Assembly (NCBI RefSeq): GCF_002234615.1
Contig: NZ_NMQW01000004.1
Span: forward strand, 28,007-92,006
Reading direction: 5' to 3'
Length of the DNA: 64,000 nt
Source: Paenibacillus rigui
GTDB lineage: Bacteria; Bacillota; Bacilli; Paenibacillales; NBRC-103111
The position numbers and the translations under genes were made by a program. Below the pieces are notes generated by a model, which saw nothing but the letters and a program-made list of their open reading frames with translations, ran no database searches and had not been told where the DNA came from. Shown piece after piece: positions 6,610 to 15,057 of the stretch; position 1 is the first letter of the stretch, and each line of letters starts with the position of its first letter.

Positions 6610-8115
6610 CTACTTCAGGCCTCTTTGCCCGGTAATATCGCTAAACATGCCGGCATAATAAACGACATCTCCCGCATCATTTCTTACTGCGCTTATGGTC
6701 AGCCATTCCAGATAAACATCGCCATTCTTTTTGCGATTCCAGATTTCGCCCTGCCAGAAGCCCTGGCCGCGAATTTTTTCCCACATGTCATTGTAGAAGT
6801 CTCGACTTTGCTTCCCGGACTTTAATACGCTGGGCGTCAGACCAATCACCTCATTCGCTTCATAGCCGGTCAGCTGGGTGAAGGCGGCATTCACGGAACG
6901 AATGTGTCCGACGCTGTCCGTCACCATAATGCCTTCCACCGTATTCTCGATGATCCTGGAGGACAGCCCTAATTTCTCCTGATAAAACATCCAAACAATC
7001 AGAATTAAGCTCGCTAACGCCACTTCAGATAAAGCCATAAAGCCAATCGCATAATGACCTGTCAGCTTGAAAAGGAACGTGAGGAGCAGCGGAGGGAAAA
7101 ATCCGCCCAAGCCGCCCATGGCGGAAATGATACCATTGGCAATGCCGGCCTGCTTCGTAAAATACATAGGAACCAGCTTGAAAATAGTCCCATTGCCCGT
7201 TCCAGCACACAATGCAATGGTTAAGCAGCCTACGGTGTACCACGTCATCGACGGAGCGAACGATAGCAATACCCCGGCCGCGGTTAACCCGGCGAAGACG
7301 AACATAAGAATTTTGAAAGGATTGAATTTATCCCCCAAGTAGCCGCCAATAGGCCGCATTGCTGTTGCCAGAACGATGAATCCGGCCGTACGCATCCCCG
7401 CATCCACCTTGGAAAGATGAAAGCTGCTGACCAGGAAGTTCGGCAGGTAAACTGTAAAGGCTACGAAAGAGCCGAAGGTAAGGAAGTAGAACAAGCATAA
7501 AAACCATAGCTTCGAATTGCCCGAAACCCCTTTGATTTGCTCAACAAGTGAGGTTTGCACCTTAGGCTCATTGCGGTCTCCGACAAAAACATTCATTACA
7601 GCCATAACGATGAGCAGTATGCTATAGAGCAGCACCGTTGTGGACCAGCCGAAATGGTTGGCAACGACGGGGGCTCCGAAGGTAGACAGCGCTGTGCCCA
7701 AATTACCGATTCCATAAATCCCGTTAACAAAGCCATGCCGCTCCTTCGGGTAATACTTGGGCAAAGAGGTCACGCCCACCGAGAAGACGGCTCCCCCAAT
7801 CCCCAGGAAAAATCCTCCGATGATCAGGTCCGCAAACGAGTCGGCCTGACTGACCCAGTAGACGGGAGCGAGCAATAGAACAAAGCTGATGGCAAACAGC
7901 TTTCTGGCTCCGTAACGATTCGTCCAATAGCCTACGGGCACACGCATCACGGAGCCAAACAAAACCGGAATCGCTGTCACCCACGTCAGCTGGGAAGGCG
8001 TTAGCTTAATCGTCTCTTTAATAAACGGCATTAAAGAGGATAAAATGACCCATACCATGAAGCCAAGCACCAAGCTAATCGTTTGGAGCGGCAACTGCAT
8101 TTTTTTGATATTCAT
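6610..8115 (-). CDS. narK: NarK-type nitrate/nitrite MFS transporter fused to a C-terminal PAS domain
   Basis: A 501-residue fusion. Residues about 1-385 form a 12-helix MFS porter with both nitrate-signature regions of the NNP family: GIGGAVFSVGVTSLPKYYP and CAGTGNGTIFKLVPMYF. Residues about 388-497 form a PAS domain (RIIENTVEGIMVTDSVGHIR, AAFTQLTGY, GQGFWQGEIWNRKKNGDVY, SDITGQR). No kinase, GGDEF or other output domain follows. ATG 8115 overlaps the stop of the upstream small gene (ATGA), showing translational coupling. It should import nitrate and/or export nitrite for the operon's reductase; the PAS may sense a ligand or redox state and gate the porter. Confidence 0.9.
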   Translation of the reverse strand: MNIKKMQLPLQTISLVLGFMVWVILSSLMPFIKETIKLTPSQLTWVTAIPVLFGSVMRVPVGYWTNRYGARKLFAISFVLLLAPVYWVSQADSFADLIIGGFFLGIGGAVFSVGVTSLPKYYPKERHGFVNGIYGIGNLGTALSTFGAPVVANHFGWSTTVLLYSILLIVMAVMNVFVGDRNEPKVQTSLVEQIKGVSGNSKLWFLCLFYFLTFGSFVAFTVYLPNFLVSSFHLSKVDAGMRTAGFIVLATAMRPIGGYLGDKFNPFKILMFVFAGLTAAGVLLSFAPSMTWYTVGCLTIALCAGTGNGTIFKLVPMYFTKQAGIANGIISAMGGLGGFFPPLLLTFLFKLTGHYAIGFMALSEVALASLILIVWMFYQEKLGLSSRIIENTVEGIMVTDSVGHIRSVNAAFTQLTGYEANEVIGLTPSVLKSGKQSRDFYNDMWEKIRGQGFWQGEIWNRKKNGDVYLEWLTISAVRNDAGDVVYYAGMFSDITGQRGLK

Positions 8116-8300
8116 TTGGCATCACGCTCCCGACGATAGACCCATAATGCGGCTGGAAATAACAACGCGTTGCAGATCGCGTACACCATAACGGAACGGT
8201 ATTGTTCGAAATAGTACGCGTTCACTGCCTTTTGTGTACAAACAATGTTCAGAAACAATATCACGCAGAGTAAGCCGACCCCCAAGTAACTACGTTTCAT
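8112..8300 (-). CDS. Small two-helix membrane protein of the nitrate reductase operon
   Basis: A 62-residue protein with two hydrophobic segments (LGVGLLCVILFLNIVC near residues 6-21 and AICNALLFPAALWVY near 41-55) and a positively charged C-terminus (RRERDAK). It overlaps the Rieske stop by 11 bases and the porter start by 4, so translation is coupled on both sides. I know no family for it. A small subunit that packs against the cytochrome b or Rieske anchor is the simplest guess. Confidence 0.75.
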   Translation of the reverse strand: MKRSYLGVGLLCVILFLNIVCTQKAVNAYYFEQYRSVMVYAICNALLFPAALWVYRRERDAK

Positions 8301-8826
8301 ATCGCTTCACTCCCGTCGCGTAAATCGCGCCTTGTTCCTTCTTTAGCAGTATCTCCGGCAAAGGTCTTTTCGGGGGACCGGCAGTTGGTGAGCCTGTTCT
8401 CGCGTCGAAAATACCGTGATGACAAGGACAAACCATCTCATCCCTTTCTTTACTCCAGAAAACGGGACACTTGAGATGTGTGCAGGCATTTTGATAAGCC
8501 TTGTATTCATTCTCGCCAAGACGAATGAGCAGCGCTGAATCATGCTCTCCCGGATAAGCGAATTCCACGGCATCTCCAACTCGGATGGAGCTGATATCCG
8601 TAATTTTCAGCTCCGGATACCCCTTCTTGCTCAAGCCCGTCAATTCTTTGGCAGCCAGCGCCCCCCAAGGAAGCGTAGAGATGGCGAACACACCGGCAGC
8701 CCCGACCAGCGTCTTCATGAAGCCGCGCCGGTCCAGCTTTCTTTCGTTGTTCTTCCGTATGTTATGCGTATAATTGTCCTCATCAAACGGACTATGATTG
8801 TTGTCACGCTTGCTGTCCTGTTCCAT
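8290..8826 (-). CDS. Tat-anchored Rieske [2Fe-2S] protein, bc1/QcrA type
   Basis: A 178-residue Rieske protein. A twin-arginine signal/anchor (RRGFMKTLVGAAG followed by a hydrophobic stretch) lies near residues 33-60. The cluster boxes are ACTHLKCPVFW and VCPCHHGIFD, with the extra cysteines that form the disulfide of high-potential bc1/b6f Rieske proteins. A proline-rich loop (SPTAGPPKRPLPEI) follows. It should sit on the outer face of the membrane and accept electrons from menaquinol. It lies 25 bases downstream of the ferredoxin gene. A Rieske subunit is not part of NarGHI, which makes this operon unusual. Confidence 0.9.
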   Translation of the reverse strand: MEQDSKRDNNHSPFDEDNYTHNIRKNNERKLDRRGFMKTLVGAAGVFAISTLPWGALAAKELTGLSKKGYPELKITDISSIRVGDAVEFAYPGEHDSALLIRLGENEYKAYQNACTHLKCPVFWSKERDEMVCPCHHGIFDARTGSPTAGPPKRPLPEILLKKEQGAIYATGVKRYET

Positions 8827-8851
8827 ACAGGCTCACCCCATCCAAAGTAAA

Positions 8852-9415
8852 TTAGAACAATTTTTGTTTCCCTTGAAGAATGCCTGGAAGGCTGATCTTG
8901 ACATTCGTTTCCCCTTCAAGCGGGTCGTAAGGCTGATGGCTAGCCGTCCATTTGCCTAATTTATGCTGCTCCTTCTTCGCGGCCAGCTCTTCCTCCGACA
9001 ACCACTGGAGGGTATTGGTAGGGCAAACCGAAGCGCACATCGGCGGGATGCCTTCTTTGGTTCGGTCATAGCAAAGATCGCATTTGTACATTAAGTTCTG
9101 CTCTTCATCAAATTTAGGGATTCCGTAGGGGCAAGCAATCGTGCAGTTCTGGCAGCCGATGCATTTCTCAACCAACGCCGACAGCACCGCACCCTCTTCC
9201 GTAATCTGAATCGCCTGTGCGGGACAGCTTCTGGCGCACGCCGGATTGACACAATGCAGACACATTAACGGGATCGTCTGACGCGTGACCAGCGGGTTCA
9301 CGTCATATACATAATTGCGGTTTCTCTCATCGTGTCCCCCGCACTGCGTACAAGCAGCCAGGCAGCTTCGACAGCCGATGCAGTTATCCATTTCAATATA
9401 CAAATGTTGTTTCAT
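8852..9415 (-). CDS. Four-cluster [4Fe-4S] ferredoxin subunit
   Basis: A 187-residue electron-transfer subunit of the DmsB/NrfC/FdnH class. Four cysteine groups are visible: CIGCRSCLAACTQC, MCLHCVNPACARSCP, CIGCQNCTIACP, and CDLCYDRTKEGIPPMCASVCP, enough for four [4Fe-4S] clusters. There is no signal peptide, so it is cytoplasmic. Its ATG overlaps the stop of the molybdopterin subunit (ATGA). It most likely carries electrons from the membrane cytochrome to the molybdenum subunit. Confidence 0.92.
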   Translation of the reverse strand: MKQHLYIEMDNCIGCRSCLAACTQCGGHDERNRNYVYDVNPLVTRQTIPLMCLHCVNPACARSCPAQAIQITEEGAVLSALVEKCIGCQNCTIACPYGIPKFDEEQNLMYKCDLCYDRTKEGIPPMCASVCPTNTLQWLSEEELAAKKEQHKLGKWTASHQPYDPLEGETNVKISLPGILQGKQKLF

Positions 9416-11589
9416 CGGATGCTCACCCTCTCCGTCTCCGGTTGCTTTTCGATTTGCGCAGCACAGGCTTTAAACTCAGGCATTCTGGACATCGGATCAA
9501 GCGCCGGAATGGTTAGCAGATTAATCGATTGCTCATGCCCAAAATGATAGGGCACAAAGACCGTATCCTTGCGGATCGCTTCAATGATTTTCACTTTATA
9601 AAAGGCTTCGCCCCGGCGTGTAAACAGTCTGACCACTTCGTCATGCGAGATATTGTACTGCTGTGCCGTTTCCGGATGTACCTCCACATAAGGCTCCGGA
9701 CACATATCCCGCAGGAAAGGAATTCTTCTCGTCTGGTTCCCCGATAAGTAATGGTATACGACACGGCCGGTTGTCAGGCGCAGCGGAAATTGCTCGCAAG
9801 GCTCCTCGGCCGGCGGTCTGTAGGGAAGCGCGCACAGCTTGGCTTTGCCATCCGGATGATAGAACTGATGATCCAGGAACATATGCGGCGTCCCCGTGTC
9901 CTCTTCATTGCGGCATGGCCAGAAGACGCCGTCCTGCTTCTCGATCTTTTCCCAGGTTGCGCCGTAGTAGTCGGCATACCCGCCTTTGGAAGCAAGCCGG
10001 AATTCATCCGCGACATCTCTGGCAGTCTTCAGGTGGCTGAAATATTTCCCTCTGCCCAGCCTTTCAGCCAGCTCTACCTCGATCAGCCAGTCGGGCTTCG
10101 ACTCGCCAACCGGCTCCTGCGCTTTATTGATCTTGATAATACGCCCTTCCAGATTCGTTACAGTGCCTTCGTCCTCCGACCAGGTGACAGAAGGCAGCAC
10201 CACATCGGCAAATTCAGCGGACTCTGACAAATAAATGTCGGAGCACACCATAAAGTCGAGATGGCGGAGCGCAGCACGGACAAAATTCTGGTTCGGCGCG
10301 GATACAGCCGGGTTCGAGCAAAGCAGGTACAGGCCGCGAATGGTTTTCTGCTCCATCAGCTCAAACATTTCGTAGGCCGAGACCCCCGGCTGAGGCATCT
10401 CTTCAGGGGTGATTCCCCACACCTTGCATACTTCCTCGACATGCTTGGGATTGGTCAGCTTGCGATAACCAGGCAGCAAGTCGGATTTCTGTCCGTGCTC
10501 CCTTCCGCCTTGACCGTTGCCTTGCCCTGTAAAGGTAGCCACGCCCGACTTGGGACGGCCGATTTTACCTGTGACCAGGCACATATTCGTGTAAGCCGAA
10601 ACGTTATCGGCGCCTTTAATCTGCTGCTCGATACCGCGGGCAAACATGACGATAGCGTTAGGCGCTTTGCCATAAATCTCCGCAGCGCGAATGAGCTTCT
10701 CAGGGGCAACGCCTGTAATCTCGCTTGTATATTCAGGTGTGAATTCCTTCACAACCTCTTTCATCTCATCGAAGCCGTTGGTGTGATTGGCGACAAATGC
10801 TTCATCCACGTGGCCATTTTGAATCAACAGATTAATCATACAGTTCGCGAGCGCCAAATCCGTTCCGGGACGCAGATCGAGATGAATGTCCGCACGGCGG
10901 GCGATCGGCGTTTCCCGGGGATCGGCCACGATCAAATAGCCGCCGCGGTTCTGCACTTCCCATACCCGAAACATCGACGTCGGGTGACATTCGGCCGTAT
11001 TGCTGCCGGCGATGAATAAGCAGTCCGTCTCATGAAGGTCCGTCCAAGGCAGGGTGGAGCCCCGGTCGACGCCAAAGCTGCGCAGAAACCCGGCAGCCGC
11101 ACTCGACATACAGAACCGGCCATTATAATCAATATAACGAGTTTGCAGCGCAACCCGGGCGAATTTACCGGTCAGATAGCACTTTTCATTGGTCATGGAT
11201 ACTCCGCTGAATACGGAAAGCGAGTCCTTGCCGTACTTGGCCTGCAGCTCTTGAAATCTTCTCACAATGAGCGCATAGGCTTCGTCCCAGCTGGCTTCGC
11301 GGAAGCCTTCCTTCGTCCCTTTGAGCGAGGCATCGTCACGGATCAAAGGCCGCAGCAGCCGGTCGTCGTGATTCGTTTGCTGATAGGCGGTTACGCCCTT
11401 CGGGCACATTTTCCCCAGGGTGACCGGCCAGTCGTACCGCGGCTCAACACCGATAATTTTGTTGGAAGCTTTATCCACCCGGAGGTTCATGCCGCACTGC
11501 ATACCACAGTAGGAGCAATGCGTTGGCACTAACGTTTCGTTCGGATGCTGCTTATTGGCGATATGCTTAAAGAACTTATCCCTTGGCAT
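9412..11589 (-). CDS. Molybdopterin nitrate reductase, NasC/NarB-like catalytic subunit
   Basis: A 725-residue bis-MGD oxidoreductase. The N-terminal [4Fe-4S] ligands are C25, C28, C32 and C62 (HCSYCGMQC and GKMCPKG). The likely molybdenum ligand is C160 in GRFCMSSAAAG. GQGNGQGGREHGQKSDLLPG and NPAVSAPN are typical of assimilatory Nas/NarB enzymes, and the length fits that class, not NarG (about 1200) or NapA (about 830). No Tat signal, so it is cytoplasmic. ATG 11589 has AAGGAGG nine bases upstream and overlaps the end of the cytochrome gene. Context (nitrate porter, moeA/moaA, Fnr boxes) supports nitrate as substrate. Another oxyanion cannot be excluded. Confidence 0.88.
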   Translation of the reverse strand: MPRDKFFKHIANKQHPNETLVPTHCSYCGMQCGMNLRVDKASNKIIGVEPRYDWPVTLGKMCPKGVTAYQQTNHDDRLLRPLIRDDASLKGTKEGFREASWDEAYALIVRRFQELQAKYGKDSLSVFSGVSMTNEKCYLTGKFARVALQTRYIDYNGRFCMSSAAAGFLRSFGVDRGSTLPWTDLHETDCLFIAGSNTAECHPTSMFRVWEVQNRGGYLIVADPRETPIARRADIHLDLRPGTDLALANCMINLLIQNGHVDEAFVANHTNGFDEMKEVVKEFTPEYTSEITGVAPEKLIRAAEIYGKAPNAIVMFARGIEQQIKGADNVSAYTNMCLVTGKIGRPKSGVATFTGQGNGQGGREHGQKSDLLPGYRKLTNPKHVEEVCKVWGITPEEMPQPGVSAYEMFELMEQKTIRGLYLLCSNPAVSAPNQNFVRAALRHLDFMVCSDIYLSESAEFADVVLPSVTWSEDEGTVTNLEGRIIKINKAQEPVGESKPDWLIEVELAERLGRGKYFSHLKTARDVADEFRLASKGGYADYYGATWEKIEKQDGVFWPCRNEEDTGTPHMFLDHQFYHPDGKAKLCALPYRPPAEEPCEQFPLRLTTGRVVYHYLSGNQTRRIPFLRDMCPEPYVEVHPETAQQYNISHDEVVRLFTRRGEAFYKVKIIEAIRKDTVFVPYHFGHEQSINLLTIPALDPMSRMPEFKACAAQIEKQPETERVSIR

Positions 11590-12625
11590 TCTGATTGGCC
11601 TCCTTGACGCGAATCTGATGGGTCGGTATCCCGGTAAAGCGGGACATTCTGTATTTCCGGCGGCAGGGCAGACAAAGCTCAGCCAAGTGAAAGCCCTCTT
11701 CGGTTTTAAATTCAATCTCATTGACCTTCAGCACAGCAATAACATCATTGGATTGCTCTACCGATACGAAGCCATTTCCGCAGACCTTGCAGCTCTTCGT
11801 TGCTTGCTCTGCGTAATGCTCCCGATAATTTCGGGCAAAAACGCTCATCGGGCGGAAGGGAATGTGTGCTAATTTTCCAAAGGGGATATAGATTAAAGTC
11901 ACGATCACAGACCATTGATGCACTAATGTCACGACGGAATGCCCGTAGCCATGGAGGAATATGTTGCAGAACGTTAGAAGCAAGCCTGTCAAGCTCACAA
12001 ACAACAGCATATACAGGGGAAGAAAATCATATATTACCGTTTGCTCGGCACGGGCCTGCATATTTTTGATCCGGCGGTACAATGCCATGCATACGCCGCC
12101 GATTACCATAAAGGCTGTAATATTCAACGCGTTGTAGAACAGAAACCCCAGAAGTCCGTCGGCCTTAATCTTCATGATATCGATACCGAAGCCTACAACG
12201 GTGTAGGTTCCATTTTCCCCCATCGTAAAGTACATCCAGCCGAACACCAGAGGGAATGTCACGAAGGCTGATAAGATGCAGCCCCAGCCAAGAAGAACGT
12301 GCTGTGTCCAGCGGTACCATCCGCGGTTCCAAATAAAACGGTAGGTGAGCAGGTGCTCCGTCGTTGTTTGGGGGGTGCTTTTTCGAAATAGAAGCTTGAG
12401 GCCCTTCTTCAAAATAATTTTGGTCGGCGGCCGTTCTCCCCAAGCAATAAAGCGGTAAAAGAACCCGCAGATGAAGACAACCGTACCTACCATATATCCG
12501 TATAGAGCCAAGTCAATGTGGGTAAACAGCCGTGATCCGATTCCCATCAGAAGGACCAGCCCACAAACGGTGATAAAAATACTTTTGGCGAATTTTGACG
12601 CGAATGCTCGATCCATGTCTATCAT
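11576..12625 (-). CDS. NarI/DsrM-like membrane cytochrome b subunit with C-terminal CXXC pairs
   Basis: A 349-residue membrane protein with at least five hydrophobic helices. Histidines suited to haem b ligation are in RWTQHVLLGWG, LHGYGHSVVTLVHQW and GKLAHIPFRP, the last resembling the GKLxH end of NarI. A cytosolic C-terminal tail carries two CXXC pairs (CKVC and CLPC, about 45 residues apart), a possible zinc or Fe-S knot absent from NarI. It is first in the operon behind two Fnr-type promoters. It should take electrons from menaquinol, perhaps through the Rieske protein, to the cytoplasmic reductase. The start is ambiguous between ATG 12625 and ATG 12616. Confidence 0.85.
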   Translation of the reverse strand: MIDMDRAFASKFAKSIFITVCGLVLLMGIGSRLFTHIDLALYGYMVGTVVFICGFFYRFIAWGERPPTKIILKKGLKLLFRKSTPQTTTEHLLTYRFIWNRGWYRWTQHVLLGWGCILSAFVTFPLVFGWMYFTMGENGTYTVVGFGIDIMKIKADGLLGFLFYNALNITAFMVIGGVCMALYRRIKNMQARAEQTVIYDFLPLYMLLFVSLTGLLLTFCNIFLHGYGHSVVTLVHQWSVIVTLIYIPFGKLAHIPFRPMSVFARNYREHYAEQATKSCKVCGNGFVSVEQSNDVIAVLKVNEIEFKTEEGFHLAELCLPCRRKYRMSRFTGIPTHQIRVKEANQNAKG

Positions 12626-12657
12626 TGCCCCTTCACTAATCGATCTCTTGTGTTTGT

Positions 12658-12701
12658 ATTAAATCATGCTTTGACTGCTGCACTCTGTGAGATAAGTCAC
12701 T
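12658..12701 (-). promoter_or_regulatory. Proximal Fnr/Crp-type box and promoter of the nitrate reductase operon
   Basis: TGTGAGATAAGTCACT (12686-12701) is one base off the palindrome. On the minus strand TTTAAT (12663-12658) gives a box centre near -42.5. It lies downstream of a second similar unit at 12749-12792. Confidence 0.7.
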
Positions 12702-12748
12702 TTGCGCCAAATATTGAAAGCCACCTCTCCTTCGTTCATCTTGTATCC

Positions 12749-12792
12749 ACTATAATATTTCAGCTGCCTTGAAAAATGTGATCCTACACACA
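12749..12792 (-). promoter_or_regulatory. Distal Fnr/Crp-type box and promoter of the nitrate reductase operon
   Basis: On the minus strand the box is TGTGTGTAGGATCACA (12792-12777), one half-site perfect and the other one base off. TATAGT (12754-12749), overlapping TATTAT, places the centre near -42.5 with a start around 12742. Together with 12658-12701 it makes a tandem promoter. Confidence 0.68.
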
Positions 12793-12818
12793 TCTTTTTC
12801 AGTTGTCATCGTTTAGAC

Positions 12819-12866
12819 AAATAAAAGAAGGCATTCCCCGGGACCATGCTGATCCCCAGGAATGCC
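12819..12866 (-). terminator. Terminator downstream of the NnrS-like gene
   Basis: On the minus strand GGCATTCC and GGAATGCC (12866-12859 and 12837-12830) form a perfect eight-base stem, followed by a T-rich run. It insulates the ric transcript from the nitrate reductase promoters just beyond. Confidence 0.8.
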
Positions 12867-12896
12867 GAATAGCGCGCCAGCCCTGTCATCCATGCT

Positions 12897-14129
12897 TCAG
12901 CGTATGAACACACGGACGATGAGCCCCATATAAAGTAACGAGCATACCGACAGCAGGCATCCGCCGATCCAGACGAAGGCCATGCCGCCCACACCTATGC
13001 CCAGCAAAATCAGTAGAATACTGCCGCACATCCCGGCCATCCCATACTCTACATACCGGTCATGAATGAGATCGTTCATCACGGGAACCTTCTCCTTTCC
13101 TGACCTTGGTCCATATTTATGTGTCCACCACAGGAAAGGGATGATTTTCGATAAATAGCCAAGTATCGTCATTGCCACCCACCCGTATAAATACAGCCAT
13201 CCTGACAAGATAACAAGCTTCTCATGAGCGAATAGCCCCGGAAGAACGAACACGAGACCTAGAAGGACAACAGCATAGGCAGTGAGGCCCCGTGTGCAGT
13301 AGATCGTCCAAAGGATCCCGGAGCCCGGATTGCTTTTATGCCGATGCTTCCGTATCTCTCTCATATGAATCTCGTACAAGAGGAGTGCCGCAAGCAGCAG
13401 AAGGATCGCGACTCCGTTCAAGAATGCCCCGCCCCCCAGCAAAAATTGAAGCGCCCCGAGGAGCGTCGCCAGGTTCCACAGCAGGACGATGGCTGGCGGA
13501 TGCTGGGCCGATTCCCCATGGGACAAGTAAAACATGGGAAGCATTTTGTAGCTGAAGCCCGTGATGAGCAAGCCGAACCATCCGATCGCCCCCATCCAGA
13601 TATGGGCCGAGAGCAGGCGATCGTGAATCCCGCCCCAGATGGGATGAACGAAGTCGATCCCCATCATCAAACCCAAAAATCCCGTTAGCACGAGATAACC
13701 TACGGCACAGGCCGTGCTGATCGTAACCGCATTCCACTGTGCGGCAAGGCGCATCGTCTGCCCGATATTCCAGGCGAATAAGCAGATGCCCGCCCAAGCC
13801 AGCATCCCCCCCGCGGCAATCAGGCTCACCTCCGAACGGTAAAAACCGGCTAACAATATAGACGAACCGCCGACGAAGCACACATAATGCAGATAGCCCA
13901 GCTTACGGCTGTACAGCTTGCGCTGCAAGACGACATCCATCAGCTGGTATACGGCCCCCATGGCGATCATCGTTCCCCAGCCCAATACCATCAAATGGAT
14001 TCGGAACCAGCCCTCCGGATTTCTCAGCGGTTCTCCTATCCATGCTCCGAGTGAAAACAAAGACAGTACGTGGAAGCCCAGAAAGCTGAGAATCCCCGTC
14101 ACGATGAATAACAGCGGAAGCCTGAGCAT
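12897..14129 (-). CDS. Polytopic membrane protein, NnrS / haem-copper oxidase subunit I-like
   Basis: A 410-residue protein with about 12 hydrophobic helices. Conserved-looking histidines stand in WFRIHLMVLGWG, LLSAHIWMGAIGWFG, FYLSHGE and LWWTHKYG, reminiscent of NnrS proteins and of subunit I-like proteins in nitric-oxide and denitrification loci. ATG 14129 follows GGGGGAAGTG. It is 43 bases downstream of the RIC gene and ends before a terminator, so the two form an operon under an Fnr-type promoter. A role in nitric oxide handling or haem/copper metabolism under nitrosative stress is inferred. I cannot assign a precise family from sequence alone. Confidence 0.7.
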   Translation of the reverse strand: MLRLPLLFIVTGILSFLGFHVLSLFSLGAWIGEPLRNPEGWFRIHLMVLGWGTMIAMGAVYQLMDVVLQRKLYSRKLGYLHYVCFVGGSSILLAGFYRSEVSLIAAGGMLAWAGICLFAWNIGQTMRLAAQWNAVTISTACAVGYLVLTGFLGLMMGIDFVHPIWGGIHDRLLSAHIWMGAIGWFGLLITGFSYKMLPMFYLSHGESAQHPPAIVLLWNLATLLGALQFLLGGGAFLNGVAILLLLAALLLYEIHMREIRKHRHKSNPGSGILWTIYCTRGLTAYAVVLLGLVFVLPGLFAHEKLVILSGWLYLYGWVAMTILGYLSKIIPFLWWTHKYGPRSGKEKVPVMNDLIHDRYVEYGMAGMCGSILLILLGIGVGGMAFVWIGGCLLSVCSLLYMGLIVRVFIR

Positions 14130-14172
14130 AGATCACTTCCCCCTTTGTAAACCGCCGTCATTAACCGTTCGC

Positions 14173-14859
14173 TTAAGCGCGTTGGAAAAGGATATTATTT
14201 TCCAGATGGATATGCTGGAACATGTCGGCCTCCAATGCCTCCAGCTTCAAATAAGTGAGCCTGAACGTTGTGCAGGCATCGTCCGGCAGCTTGTAATCGT
14301 GTGTAACCCCACGGATTTGCTTTAATAAATGGCCTGAGCCTTCATGCTCGCGCTCCAGCGTGTTCAGAACGGCTGACAGACGTTCTTTCTTCTCTTCCGT
14401 CGGGTCCTTCTCATAAGCAATGACAGCGGGGAAGGCCTCGCGTTCTTCCTTTTCCATATGATGCTCCATCTCCCTTCGCAAGGCTTCGAACCATTGCTGC
14501 ACCTGGATGAGCTCAGGATGATGCGAACCGTGGACGCGGGCCACCTTTTTCACGTATTCGTTTAACGGCGGCAGTTCCGACCTTACATACCCGTGATGGG
14601 TACGAACAATATAATCGATTAATTGACTTGAACTTCGTTCATTCCAGTTTATTGCCTCCGCTGCGGGGGATACGGCTGCATTGCTAAGACTTTGTAACAG
14701 CGCCTCCCCCTCAATGGCCTGGTCGCGAATGACTTGAAGAAGCGCTTTATTGCCCCCGCAGCAAAAATCAATGCGGTATTCTTTAAATACCTCCGCTGTT
14801 CGGGGATAGTTCATGACAATATCTCCTACACGGTCCGTCAATTGAATATTGATCTCCAT
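14173..14859 (-). CDS. ric: Iron-sulfur cluster repair di-iron protein (RIC/ScdA/YtfE family)
   Basis: A 228-residue protein with two domains. Residues 1-55 are the ScdA_N/DUF542 domain (VGDIVMNYPRTAEVFKEYRIDFCCGGNKALLQV), with the CC pair. Residues about 80-228 are a hemerythrin-like di-iron bundle with histidines in RTHHGYVR, VHGSHHPE, MEHHMEKEEREAFP, EREHEGSGH and FQHIHLENNILFQR. RIC proteins repair Fe-S clusters damaged by nitric oxide or peroxide. ATG 14859 follows GGGAGGG; the longer in-frame extension overlaps the promoter and is rejected. The perfect Fnr-type box upstream and the nitrate reductase context agree with a role against endogenous nitric oxide. Confidence 0.93.
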   Translation of the reverse strand: MEINIQLTDRVGDIVMNYPRTAEVFKEYRIDFCCGGNKALLQVIRDQAIEGEALLQSLSNAAVSPAAEAINWNERSSSQLIDYIVRTHHGYVRSELPPLNEYVKKVARVHGSHHPELIQVQQWFEALRREMEHHMEKEEREAFPAVIAYEKDPTEEKKERLSAVLNTLEREHEGSGHLLKQIRGVTHDYKLPDDACTTFRLTYLKLEALEADMFQHIHLENNILFQRA

Positions 14860-14901
14860 GTCAAAGCCCTCCCTGGTCCTCAGTGTTTCTATCCGATATC
14901 C

Positions 14902-14944
14902 ACTATACCTGAGCGGTGTGGCGCCGTTTGTGATGGTCATCACA
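14902..14944 (-). promoter_or_regulatory. Fnr/Crp-type box and promoter of the RIC gene
   Basis: TGTGATGGTCATCACA (14929-14944) is a perfect 16-base palindrome of the TGTGA-N6-TCACA type. TATAGT on the minus strand (14907-14902) gives a centre at exactly -41.5, with a start near 14895. Confidence 0.88.
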
Positions 14945-14992
14945 TTTGTCAAAATGGTTCTCGTTGAACCCGCAGCCGCAATCGGAAACACC

Positions 14993-15031
14993 AAAAACCT
15001 CCGTTCCACAACTCGTCATTGTGATCGGAGG
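14993..15031 (-). terminator. Terminator of the hemerythrin gene
   Basis: On the minus strand CCTCCG...CGGAGG with an inner CACAA...TTGTG stem, then a run of five T. It lies 27 bases after the hemerythrin stop. Confidence 0.82.
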
Positions 15032-15057
15032 CTCTATCCAGCTTTATATGCTCATGC

